Origin: an uncultured bacterium
GTDB taxonomy: Bacteria > Hydrogenedentota > Hydrogenedentia > Hydrogenedentales > JAEUWI01
Direction of reading: 5' to 3'
DNA: 7,012 bases
Assembly: GCA_937895305.1 (NCBI GenBank)
Contig: CALAXS010000511.1
Coordinates: 1 to 7,012 of the forward strand
This document shows positions 1 through 4,998 of the stretch, in pieces. The position numbers and the translations under genes were made by a program. The notes under the pieces are model-generated. The model had not been told where the DNA came from and made no database searches. It worked only from the letters and a program-made list of their open reading frames with translations. Within the stretch, counting starts at the first letter, position 1, and every line of letters starts with the position of its first letter.

Positions 1-16
1 CTGCTCTAATGGAGAA

Positions 17-38
17 CCTATGTGCAGGCGTTCATAGG
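17..38 (+). other. Small hairpin in the leader of the PqaA-type gene
   Basis: CCTATG at 17-22 is the exact reverse complement of CATAGG at 33-38, with a 10-base loop between. The stem is only 6 bp and no T-run follows it directly, so it is not a convincing intrinsic terminator. It lies about 30 bases before the start codon of the next gene and could be a leader structure, the end of an upstream unit, or chance. I see no gene and no convincing promoter in bases 1-60. Confidence 0.25.
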
Positions 39-60
39 GGCTGATTTTCGTTTACATGAG

Positions 61-66
61 AGGAAG
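61..66 (+). promoter_or_regulatory. Shine-Dalgarno site favouring the second of two adjacent ATG codons
   Basis: AGGAAG lies only 2 bases before the ATG at 69 but 5 bases before the next in-frame ATG at 72. The second spacing is much more usual, so translation of the PqaA-type protein more likely begins at 72. That gives 480 residues rather than 481. The difference does not affect the predicted export signal. Confidence 0.55.
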
Positions 67-68
67 AT

Positions 69-1514
69 ATGATGCTTGTAATTAGATTGCGGGAAAGTGT
101 GGTTGCTTTGCGCTTTGGATCGTTGATGGCGTTGTTGGTATTGGTAGGTGTGGGTTGTGGTGTTGAAAGCAAAACGGTGAGCGAAAGCAAGCCCGTGGTG
201 ACAGATGTTGTGGAGGAACATCGCACGGCATTGGATACGTATGTGGATGCTGCGGATGATACGTTTGCGTATGGAGACGCGACGGTGGTGAAGAAGGATG
301 GTTATACCTCTTATGCATATCACATGACTTCCCAGACGTGGCTGGATACATCCAAGATAGATCGGACGGCGTGGAAGCATTGGGTGAAGCTTTATGTACC
401 GGATGAAATCACGTTTTCGAAGGCGTTGCTCTTTGTGAATGGGGGCAGCAATGGACGCACAGAGGCGCCGGGGCCCAATGATGCGCTTGCCTTGATCGCG
501 ATACAGACAAAAACGATTGTTGTGGATGTGGGGCAGATTCCGAATCAGCCGTTTAATTTTCCTGATGAGCCGCTTGAAAAATACAAGAATGGTGGCCGTG
601 GCGAGGATGCGTTTATTGCGTATTGCTGGGACAAGTTTCTCAAGACGAGTGACCCGCTCTGGTTACCGCGTCTTCCCATGACGAAGGCGGTGGTTCGTGC
701 TATGGATCTGGCACAAGCGGAGCAGCCTGCGCTTGATGGCTTTTTCATCGTGGGCGGGTCCAAGCGGGGCTGGACCACGTGGACCGTTGCAGCGGTTGAT
801 GATCGTGTCTTCGGCATTTCTCCGGCGGTCATTGATGTGCTGAGTGTGACAGAGTCCCTTGAGAATCATTTTGCTGCGTATGGGTTCTGGGCGCCTGCTG
901 TGGGGAATTATGAGGAAATGGAAATCATGCCGCGCATGTATACGCCTGAATTCGCGGCGTTGTGTGCTGTGGTGGATCCCATCAGCTATGTTGATCGCCT
1001 GACTATGCCGAAGTATATTGTGAATTCTTCGGGTGACCAGTTCTTCCCGCCAGATTCGTCGAAGTTTTATTTTGATGCCTTACAGGGTGAAAAACATGTG
1101 CGTTACATGCCGAACACGGATCATGGATTGAATATGGAGGCGTACCTTAACGTGGCTTCTTTCTATCACGCCTTGCTGACGGATACGCCACGGCCTGAAT
1201 TCACGTGGAAGTTAGCGGAGGATGGGGCACTCCAGGTGCAGTGTGATAGTCCGCCTGACAAGATGCTGTTGTGGCAAGCCCATAATCCAGAGGCGCGTGA
1301 CTTCCGCCTGGAAAGTGTAGGAGCCGTTTGGAAGAGCACACCTGTTGAAGTAAGCAGTGATGGAAGCTATGAGGTGAAGCCTGAAATAGCGCCGGAGGGC
1401 TGGACCGCTTTCTTCGTTGAAGTGGAGTTTCCGAATGCTGATTTTACTATGCCGTTTAAATTCACGACGGGGATAAGCATCCTGCCGGACACACTCCCCC
1501 ACGCCAGGAACTAA
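69..1514 (+). CDS. PhoPQ-activated pathogenicity-related (PqaA-type) exported alpha/beta hydrolase
   Basis: This 481-residue protein (480 if it starts at the ATG at 72) resembles the PhoPQ_related family, which includes Salmonella PqaA and Dictyostelium AprA. Its fold is that of an alpha/beta hydrolase; the substrate is not known. Residues 1-30 form an export signal: a basic start, a hydrophobic core at about 16-28, then Cys30 in VGVGC. This could be a lipoprotein site, but Gly at -3 is atypical, so soluble export is also possible. The likely catalytic triad is Ser231 in the elbow VGGSKRGW, Asp323 in SSGDQFFPPD and His352 in NTDHGL. The last ~100 residues look like a separate beta-rich tail. 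The family name comes from PhoP/PhoQ control in Salmonella, and nothing here shows such control. It converges on the ceramidase-type gene with a 6-base gap and no visible terminator. Family assignment is firm; biochemical role is unknown. Confidence 0.88.
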   Translation: MMLVIRLRESVVALRFGSLMALLVLVGVGCGVESKTVSESKPVVTDVVEEHRTALDTYVDAADDTFAYGDATVVKKDGYTSYAYHMTSQTWLDTSKIDRTAWKHWVKLYVPDEITFSKALLFVNGGSNGRTEAPGPNDALALIAIQTKTIVVDVGQIPNQPFNFPDEPLEKYKNGGRGEDAFIAYCWDKFLKTSDPLWLPRLPMTKAVVRAMDLAQAEQPALDGFFIVGGSKRGWTTWTVAAVDDRVFGISPAVIDVLSVTESLENHFAAYGFWAPAVGNYEEMEIMPRMYTPEFAALCAVVDPISYVDRLTMPKYIVNSSGDQFFPPDSSKFYFDALQGEKHVRYMPNTDHGLNMEAYLNVASFYHALLTDTPRPEFTWKLAEDGALQVQCDSPPDKMLLWQAHNPEARDFRLESVGAVWKSTPVEVSSDGSYEVKPEIAPEGWTAFFVEVEFPNADFTMPFKFTTGISILPDTLPHARN

Positions 1515-1520
1515 TTAACG

Positions 1521-2828
1521 CTACAGCTTAAAGTCGAATTTCCCAAGCATGGTGTAGAGGTTGATGAGGGCTTTGTTCATCATCTCTTCGCCAGCGCCGA
1601 GGGGTACCCAGCTGACGGAGGGGTCTGCGCCGTAGCCGCCGACGGATGCGGCTTCGATGGTGGGAAAGTACATGTGGTGGCCATTGCAGTAGCCGACGAA
1701 GATGGTTTTGAGTTCGGGGGTGCGTGCCTTGAGACGGTTGGCGTGGTTGCAGAAGAATTCACCTGAACCGCCGACGAGGGCAAGTTCTTTGTTGATGAGG
1801 ACGGTAGTGAGGTGGGGGTTAATTTTGTTGCCTTTCATATCCTGGAAGGCGGCTTTGCCAAATTCTGGAAAGAAGGCTTGTTCGAGTAAACCCAGGACCA
1901 TGGGATTGTCGACAGGGATACGGGTGTTGTAGTCGAAGTCTTCGTCCATACTTTGAATGCTGGGGTTTTCCGGGATTTTACATTCGATAGCTGCTACAAT
2001 TTTGAGCACTTCGGCGCCTATAGCTGCACCGAAGAGTTCTATGCCTTGAGTCTCTGCGGAGGGCTTGCAGGACATGTCGCCTGCGGCACCCTGGAGAAAT
2101 CCGGCGTTGGTCTTTAGTTCGGCTTCGACGGTGTTCATCATCTGGCCGGGCCATTCTGCGGAGAAGCGGAGGTCTTCGCCGGGGAGCATGGTGGGGTGTG
2201 CAGCGTAGTTAATCATAACGGCGATGGGGTCACCATCCAGATCATCGAAACGAATGACGCTAAGTTCGGAATCGGTGGGTTTGGGCTCTTTCTTGGCCTG
2301 GCGGTTGCGGTTCATGAGCACTTCGGCAGAGCCCCAGCCTATTTTCGCATCTTCTGTTTTGGTGGCGGCTTCGTTGATAGCAGCGATAATGTTTGCTTCT
2401 AGTTCCATGACGTAGGCGATGGCGTCGTCGTATACCCCTTTGCCTTTGCCTTCTTCGTCGCGCAATTCAATGACGGGGCCGTGGTGGGTGTGGGAACCGG
2501 AAATCATGAGGTGGTTAATGCCGGAAGTTTCTTTTACTGCAGCGCGGATACGCTCCATCATGTCGGGTCGTGGGGAACGCCCGAGGTCGAGGCCCATGAG
2601 GGCGAGCTTATCAGTGCCGACTTCGATGACGACGACTTTGGCGTAGAGGGGATCACGAACGCCCTGGGATAGCGCTGCGTGGCGGTCACCATAGCCCCAC
2701 ATGGGCATGGGTTTGGTGGGGGAAATATCTGCTTTGGCAAAGCCTGCCTTGAAGGTCTCGGCGTGGAGGACGGGTGTGATGAGGAGCGCGAGGAGGAGCA
2801 GGACGATAGATTTAAGTGGGTGTGTCAT
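1521..2828 (-). CDS. Secreted neutral/alkaline ceramidase-type amidohydrolase (N-terminal catalytic domain only)
   Basis: This 435-residue protein has a clear Sec signal peptide, with Lys6, a leucine-rich core at 8-17 and likely cleavage after LHA (residue 23). The mature protein opens with FKAGFAKADISP, typical of the neutral/alkaline non-lysosomal ceramidase family (Ceramidase_alk). Family landmarks follow in order: SGSHTHHGP (110-118) with candidate zinc ligands H113 and H115, NYAAHPTML with H211, QGAAGDMS (246-253) at the place of the nucleophile loop with S253, SGEFF with E357, and GYCNGHHMYFPT (379-390) with candidate ligand tyrosines. Characterised neutral ceramidases are much longer (roughly 650-750 residues) and carry a C-terminal Ig-like domain that is missing here, so the substrate may be another N-acyl lipid or amide. 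The ATG start is supported by AGAGG (2836-2840) with a 7-base spacer. The gene lies 89 bases downstream of menG on the same strand but has no obvious link to it in function. Confidence 0.85.
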   Translation of the reverse strand: MTHPLKSIVLLLLALLITPVLHAETFKAGFAKADISPTKPMPMWGYGDRHAALSQGVRDPLYAKVVVIEVGTDKLALMGLDLGRSPRPDMMERIRAAVKETSGINHLMISGSHTHHGPVIELRDEEGKGKGVYDDAIAYVMELEANIIAAINEAATKTEDAKIGWGSAEVLMNRNRQAKKEPKPTDSELSVIRFDDLDGDPIAVMINYAAHPTMLPGEDLRFSAEWPGQMMNTVEAELKTNAGFLQGAAGDMSCKPSAETQGIELFGAAIGAEVLKIVAAIECKIPENPSIQSMDEDFDYNTRIPVDNPMVLGLLEQAFFPEFGKAAFQDMKGNKINPHLTTVLINKELALVGGSGEFFCNHANRLKARTPELKTIFVGYCNGHHMYFPTIEAASVGGYGADPSVSWVPLGAGEEMMNKALINLYTMLGKFDFKL

Positions 2829-2875
2829 GGGAATGCCTCTATTGGAGTTGGCCTTGGTAAAAAAGTATAGAGGGC

Positions 2876-2905
2876 GTTATAGCGTATCGGTGGGGAGATA
2901 CGCAA
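2876..2905 (-). promoter_or_regulatory. Possible weak sigma-70-type promoter for the ceramidase-type gene
   Basis: On the reverse strand TTGCGT (2905-2900) and TATAAC (2881-2876) are separated by 18 bases. The -10 box matches the consensus at five of six positions and the -35 box at three of six. The gene starts about 48 bases downstream. The spacer coincides with a perfect inverted repeat, so the same bases may act as an operator or as the end of the menG transcript. This is a pattern match only. Confidence 0.25.
2882..2903 (-). terminator. 7-bp perfect hairpin just after menG
   Basis: GCGTATC (2882-2888) pairs perfectly with GATACGC (2897-2903) around an 8-base loop, and after one mismatch two further bases can pair. 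It begins 14 bases after the menG stop codon. Seen from menG, a run of six T follows only some 15 bases beyond the stem, too far for a classic intrinsic terminator. It may instead act as a factor-dependent terminator, an RNA-stabilising 3' hairpin or a protein-binding site for the gene downstream. Confidence 0.35.
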
Positions 2906-2917
2906 TGGAGACGGGTA

Positions 2918-3637
2918 TTATTTATCGCCCACATAGAGGGTGGCAATACCAAGGGTGAGGGGTTTGGGCGTGACGTTTTTGAATCCTGCTGCGATCATGA
3001 GGTCGCAGAATTCCTGGCCGTAGGGGAAGGTTTCCACGGTCTGATTCAGGTATTTGTAGGCGCTGTTGTCGCCGGAGATGATGCCGCCAAGGAGGGGGAG
3101 GATATGGCGGAAGTAGAAGAGGTAGAGGTGGCGGAAGAGCTTGTTCGGGGGAAGCGAGAATTCGAGGATAAGGGCGCGGCCACCGGGTTGAAGGATGCGG
3201 TGCATCTCTTCGAGGCCCTGGGAGACGTTGATGACGTTGCGGATGCCGAAGGAGATGGTGGTGGCGTGGAATTGCGCTGATGCGAGGCCGATGCAGGTAG
3301 CATCACCCCGGACAAGGCGGAGTTTTTGATCGAGGCCACGGTTCCGAATCTTCTGATGGCCGAAGTGGAGCATGCCGCCGGACATGTCTAGGCCCACGGA
3401 GTTGCCCATGTGGGGGACTTGCTGGTTAAGGGCCAGAAGGACATCTGCGGTGCCTGTGGCGAGGTCGAGGATTTTGAGGTCTTGGCCCTGGGGGAGGTTT
3501 TTGGCGATTTGCTTGCGCCAGGCAACGTCGCGGCCGAAGGAGAGGAGTCGATTGAGGAGGTCGTATCGGTGTGCGATACGGTCAAACATCTGGTAGGCGT
3601 GGGTTCTGGATGGGGAATTGGGGTCATGTTGGTCCAC
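2918..3637 (-). CDS. menG (ubiE): Demethylmenaquinone / ubiquinone biosynthesis C-methyltransferase
   Basis: MenG/UbiE transfers a methyl group from S-adenosylmethionine to the quinone ring of demethylmenaquinone (and in some bacteria to a ubiquinone precursor), a late step of respiratory quinone synthesis at the cytoplasmic membrane. The 239-residue length is normal. Family signatures are all present: MFDRIAHRYDLLNRLLSFG (17-35), the SAM-binding motif LDLATGTAD (58-66), the acidic residue D84 in GLDMSGGM, SFGIRNV (129-135), the PGGRALILEFS stretch (151-161) and YKYLNQTVETFP (194-205). The start codon is GTG. An in-frame stop lies nine codons upstream with no other standard start between, so this start is nearly forced even though no good Shine-Dalgarno site is visible. 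Codons end strongly in C, unlike the forward genes. Without the rest of the pathway I cannot tell menaquinone from ubiquinone use; menaquinone is more likely if the organism belongs to the PVC group. Confidence 0.93.
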   Translation of the reverse strand: MDQHDPNSPSRTHAYQMFDRIAHRYDLLNRLLSFGRDVAWRKQIAKNLPQGQDLKILDLATGTADVLLALNQQVPHMGNSVGLDMSGGMLHFGHQKIRNRGLDQKLRLVRGDATCIGLASAQFHATTISFGIRNVINVSQGLEEMHRILQPGGRALILEFSLPPNKLFRHLYLFYFRHILPLLGGIISGDNSAYKYLNQTVETFPYGQEFCDLMIAAGFKNVTPKPLTLGIATLYVGDK

Positions 3638-3679
3638 GGTATTAGGTCTTTCGGGGGCGTATCTAGTGTTTTGGGGAGC

Positions 3680-3712
3680 GGGGTGATCTTAATCTTCCGG
3701 GGGGGTGATCTT
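3680..3712. repeat. 11-bp direct repeat with a 22-bp period upstream of menG
   Basis: GGGGTGATCTT occurs at 3680-3690 and again, identical, at 3702-3712. The 22-base period is close to two helical turns, so both copies would face the same side of the DNA. A third partial copy, AATCTT (3691-3696), follows the first. On the strand read by menG the unit is AAGATCACCCC, about 43-75 bases before the start codon. This suits a regulator-binding site, but no known operator is recognised. Confidence 0.4.
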
Positions 3713-3739
3713 CAAGGTTTGACAGGAAATGCTATGGGT

Positions 3740-3774
3740 ATACTCTGGATAGTATGTAAGGTATGCCTGACCTT
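3740..3774. repeat. Two adjacent short dyads in the divergent region
   Basis: ATACT (3740-3744) is the reverse complement of AGTAT (3751-3755) across a 6-base loop. AAGGT (3758-3762) is the reverse complement of ACCTT (3770-3774) across 7 bases. Each arm is only 5 bp, so either dyad alone could be chance; lying side by side in a presumed control region they are worth marking. The site also holds -10-like hexamers on both strands (TATACT forward at 3739-3744, TACTAT reverse at 3754-3749), with no well-spaced -35 partner. Confidence 0.2.
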
Positions 3775-3840
3775 GTCGCATTGGCAATGTCAATAAAGTG
3801 CGTAAGTGACGTAATTTTAAGCGGTTATGGTGTAAATAAT

Positions 3841-3882
3841 CGTTGACACGCACTATATGTTGTGGTATCGTTGTCACGACAA
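3841..3882 (+). repeat. Near-identical 10-bp direct repeat and 12-bp palindrome at the fliQ promoter
   Basis: CGTTGACACG (3841-3850) and CGTTGTCACG (3869-3878) differ at one base and begin 28 bases apart. The first overlaps the candidate -35 box. The second runs into the palindrome TTGTC-AC-GACAA (3871-3882), which has perfect 5-bp arms. The arrangement around a promoter suggests an operator pair, but I recognise no known regulator site. Confidence 0.35.
3843..3871 (+). promoter_or_regulatory. Candidate sigma-70-type promoter of the fliQ-fliR-flhB-flhA operon
   Basis: A perfect -35 hexamer TTGACA (3843-3848) is followed after exactly 17 bases by TATCGT (3866-3871), which matches the -10 consensus at four of six positions. 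Transcription would begin near 3878 and give a leader of about 50 bases before fliQ. It is the best-spaced promoter-like pair in the divergent region. The palindrome at 3871-3882 would sit at the expected start point, a place where a repressor could act. Confidence 0.35.
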
Positions 3883-3926
3883 TGGGGTATATTGTACCTT
3901 TTGGGCCAAGCCCGTGGAATCGATGG

Positions 3927-4199
3927 ATGACGATTGTTGATGTTGTAGATATTTGCCAGCGTGCCATGATGGTGACGTTATTGGCCAGTGCACCCATGCT
4001 CATTTCGGGCATGGTGGTGGGCCTGGCGATTAGTATTTTTCAGTCGGTGACGCAGATTCAGGAAATCACATTGACGTTTGTGCCCAAGATTGTGGTGGTG
4101 TTGATGGTGTTTGTGATTTTTTTACCGTGGATGACAGATGTGATTGTGACCTATGTGCAGGAGTTGTTTTTGAGTATCGAGCATATCGACACGACGTAG
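3927..4199 (+). CDS. fliQ: Flagellar type III export gate protein FliQ
   Basis: FliQ is a small inner-membrane subunit which, with FliP and FliR, forms the helical export channel at the centre of the flagellar basal body. From the ATG at 3927 the protein has 90 residues, against about 89 for the enterobacterial protein. It has two hydrophobic hairpin segments (about 14-37 and 53-69) and the family core QSVTQIQEITLTFVPKI (39-55), then PWM at 67-69. The frame stays open upstream to at least 3843, but that 28-residue extension does not look like FliQ and would overlap the promoter candidate, so I rejected it. The Shine-Dalgarno site is weak (TGGA at 3915-3918). It is the first gene of the cluster: fliP, its usual upstream partner, is not here. 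fliR follows after 19 bases. Confidence 0.93.
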   Translation: MTIVDVVDICQRAMMVTLLASAPMLISGMVVGLAISIFQSVTQIQEITLTFVPKIVVVLMVFVIFLPWMTDVIVTYVQELFLSIEHIDTT

Positions 4200-4218
4200 T
4201 CGTGGATGGGATGGGCGA

Positions 4219-4995
4219 TTGTTTTTTGAGCTGGAAATATTCAAGTTGTTCATACTTGTCCTGGTACGGGTGAGTGGGCTCATGGTGTCTGCACCGGTAT
4301 TGGGTTCGAGCAGTTTTCCGGTGGTTGCCAAGGTGGGTTTGACCGCAGCGGTGGCAGCATTGATCACACCTGTATTGCCTGTGCTGGATACGCCGTTGCC
4401 GGATGGTGTGTTGATGTTTGCGAGTATGGCCATAGGTGAGTTTCTGATTGGATTGATCATCGGTTTTGTGATTACGATTCTGTTTGCGGCGGTTCAGGTG
4501 GGTGGTCAGATCATGGATTTACAAACGGGTTTCGGCATGATGAATGTGTTTAACCCGGCGATGGAAACGCAGTTTCCCATATTTGGTTTTTTCCTGTTTA
4601 TCGTTGCGGTGTTGTATTTGTTAGCGATTAATGGGCATCACATGATGTTATTGGCGTTAGCGCGGACCTATGATCATGTGGATGTGGGCGGGTTTATGGT
4701 ACAGCCCGAGATGCTATGGGAAATCAGTACGTGGGGCACGGCGATGTTTGTGGATGGAGTAATGATTGCTGCACCCGTTGCGACGGCCATGTTGATGGCT
4801 TATGTGAGTATGGGGCTGTTGGGTCGTCTGGTGCCGCAGATACATTTGTTTGTAATCGGATTCCCGGTGACCATTGCGACGGGATTATTTTTGGCGGCGG
4901 CGATTTTGGGTATTTATGTTTCTGTTCTGGATGGCATGTTTGAGCGAATGGAGGAAAGTGTAGGGGTCTTGATTCAGAATATGGGAGCGGCATAG
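4219..4995 (+). CDS. fliR: Flagellar type III export gate protein FliR
   Basis: FliR is a multi-spanning inner-membrane protein that completes the FliP-FliQ-FliR export channel. The 258 residues match the usual length of about 260. Family features seen in order are an N-terminal hydrophobic helix ending in RVSGLMVSAPVLGSSSFP (17-34), EFLIGLIIGF (74-83), GGQIMDLQTGFGM (95-107), INGHH (137-141) and the C-terminal APVATAMLMAYVSMGLLGR (185-203), then VPQIHLFVIGFP (205-216). The asparagine common in the PQxN position is His209. The start is odd: in this frame the only usable codon is TTG at 4219. ATG codons at 4206 and 4211 and a GTG at 4202 lie in other frames, and a T6 run (4222-4227) follows. 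The TTG start gives a full family-like N-terminus, so the gene is intact unless the T6 run hides an indel. flhB begins 3 bases after its stop. Confidence 0.93.
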   Translation: MFFELEIFKLFILVLVRVSGLMVSAPVLGSSSFPVVAKVGLTAAVAALITPVLPVLDTPLPDGVLMFASMAIGEFLIGLIIGFVITILFAAVQVGGQIMDLQTGFGMMNVFNPAMETQFPIFGFFLFIVAVLYLLAINGHHMMLLALARTYDHVDVGGFMVQPEMLWEISTWGTAMFVDGVMIAAPVATAMLMAYVSMGLLGRLVPQIHLFVIGFPVTIATGLFLAAAILGIYVSVLDGMFERMEESVGVLIQNMGAA

Positions 4996-4998
4996 ACC

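Larger units (their letters stand above)
3638..3926. other. Divergent intergenic region between menG and fliQ
   Basis: These 289 bases lie between the outward-facing starts of menG and fliQ and should hold promoters for both. I see no coding region here: the open frames crossing it are antisense continuations or out-of-family extensions. The menG-proximal third is G-rich with a G7 run (3699-3705) and an 11-bp direct repeat. The centre has small dyads. The fliQ-proximal third is AT-richer and has the best promoter-like boxes. I found no match to a sigma-54 (-24/-12) or FliA-type sigma-28 promoter, so flagellar class control is not evident from sequence. Confidence 0.6.

Noticed and set aside
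18..380. Reverse-strand 120-residue open frame opposite the start of the PqaA-type gene
   Set aside because: Antisense to a confident gene, rich in His/Arg/Thr as expected from reading the complement of G/T-rich codons, with no recognisable domain.
1505..1530. Bidirectional terminator between the two convergent genes
   Set aside because: Only 6 bases separate the stop codons and no stable hairpin with a T-run is visible on either strand.
3719..3744. TTGACA (3719-3724) with TATACT (3739-3744) as a strong forward promoter
   Set aside because: The spacer is only 14 bases, too short for a normal sigma-70 promoter; I preferred the pair with a 17-base spacer at 3843-3871.
3788..3793. Reverse-strand TTGACA as the -35 box of menG
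   Set aside because: No acceptable -10 hexamer lies 16-18 bases downstream; the nearest T/A-rich boxes are too far away.
3410..3796. 128-residue forward open frame over menG and the divergent region
   Set aside because: It is mostly the antisense of a confident menG gene and has low-complexity Gly/Val/Glu content produced by the G-rich strand.
3843..3926. N-terminal extension of FliQ by 28 residues, starting at 3843 or 3882
   Set aside because: The extra residues resemble no FliQ, the start sites have no Shine-Dalgarno sequence, the region holds the best promoter match, and the ATG at 3927 gives the normal FliQ length.
3638..3926. Sigma-54 or FliA-type promoter expected for flagellar genes
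   Set aside because: The closest stretch, TTGGCAATGT near 3781, lacks a correctly spaced GC element, and no GCCGATAA-like -10 box was found.
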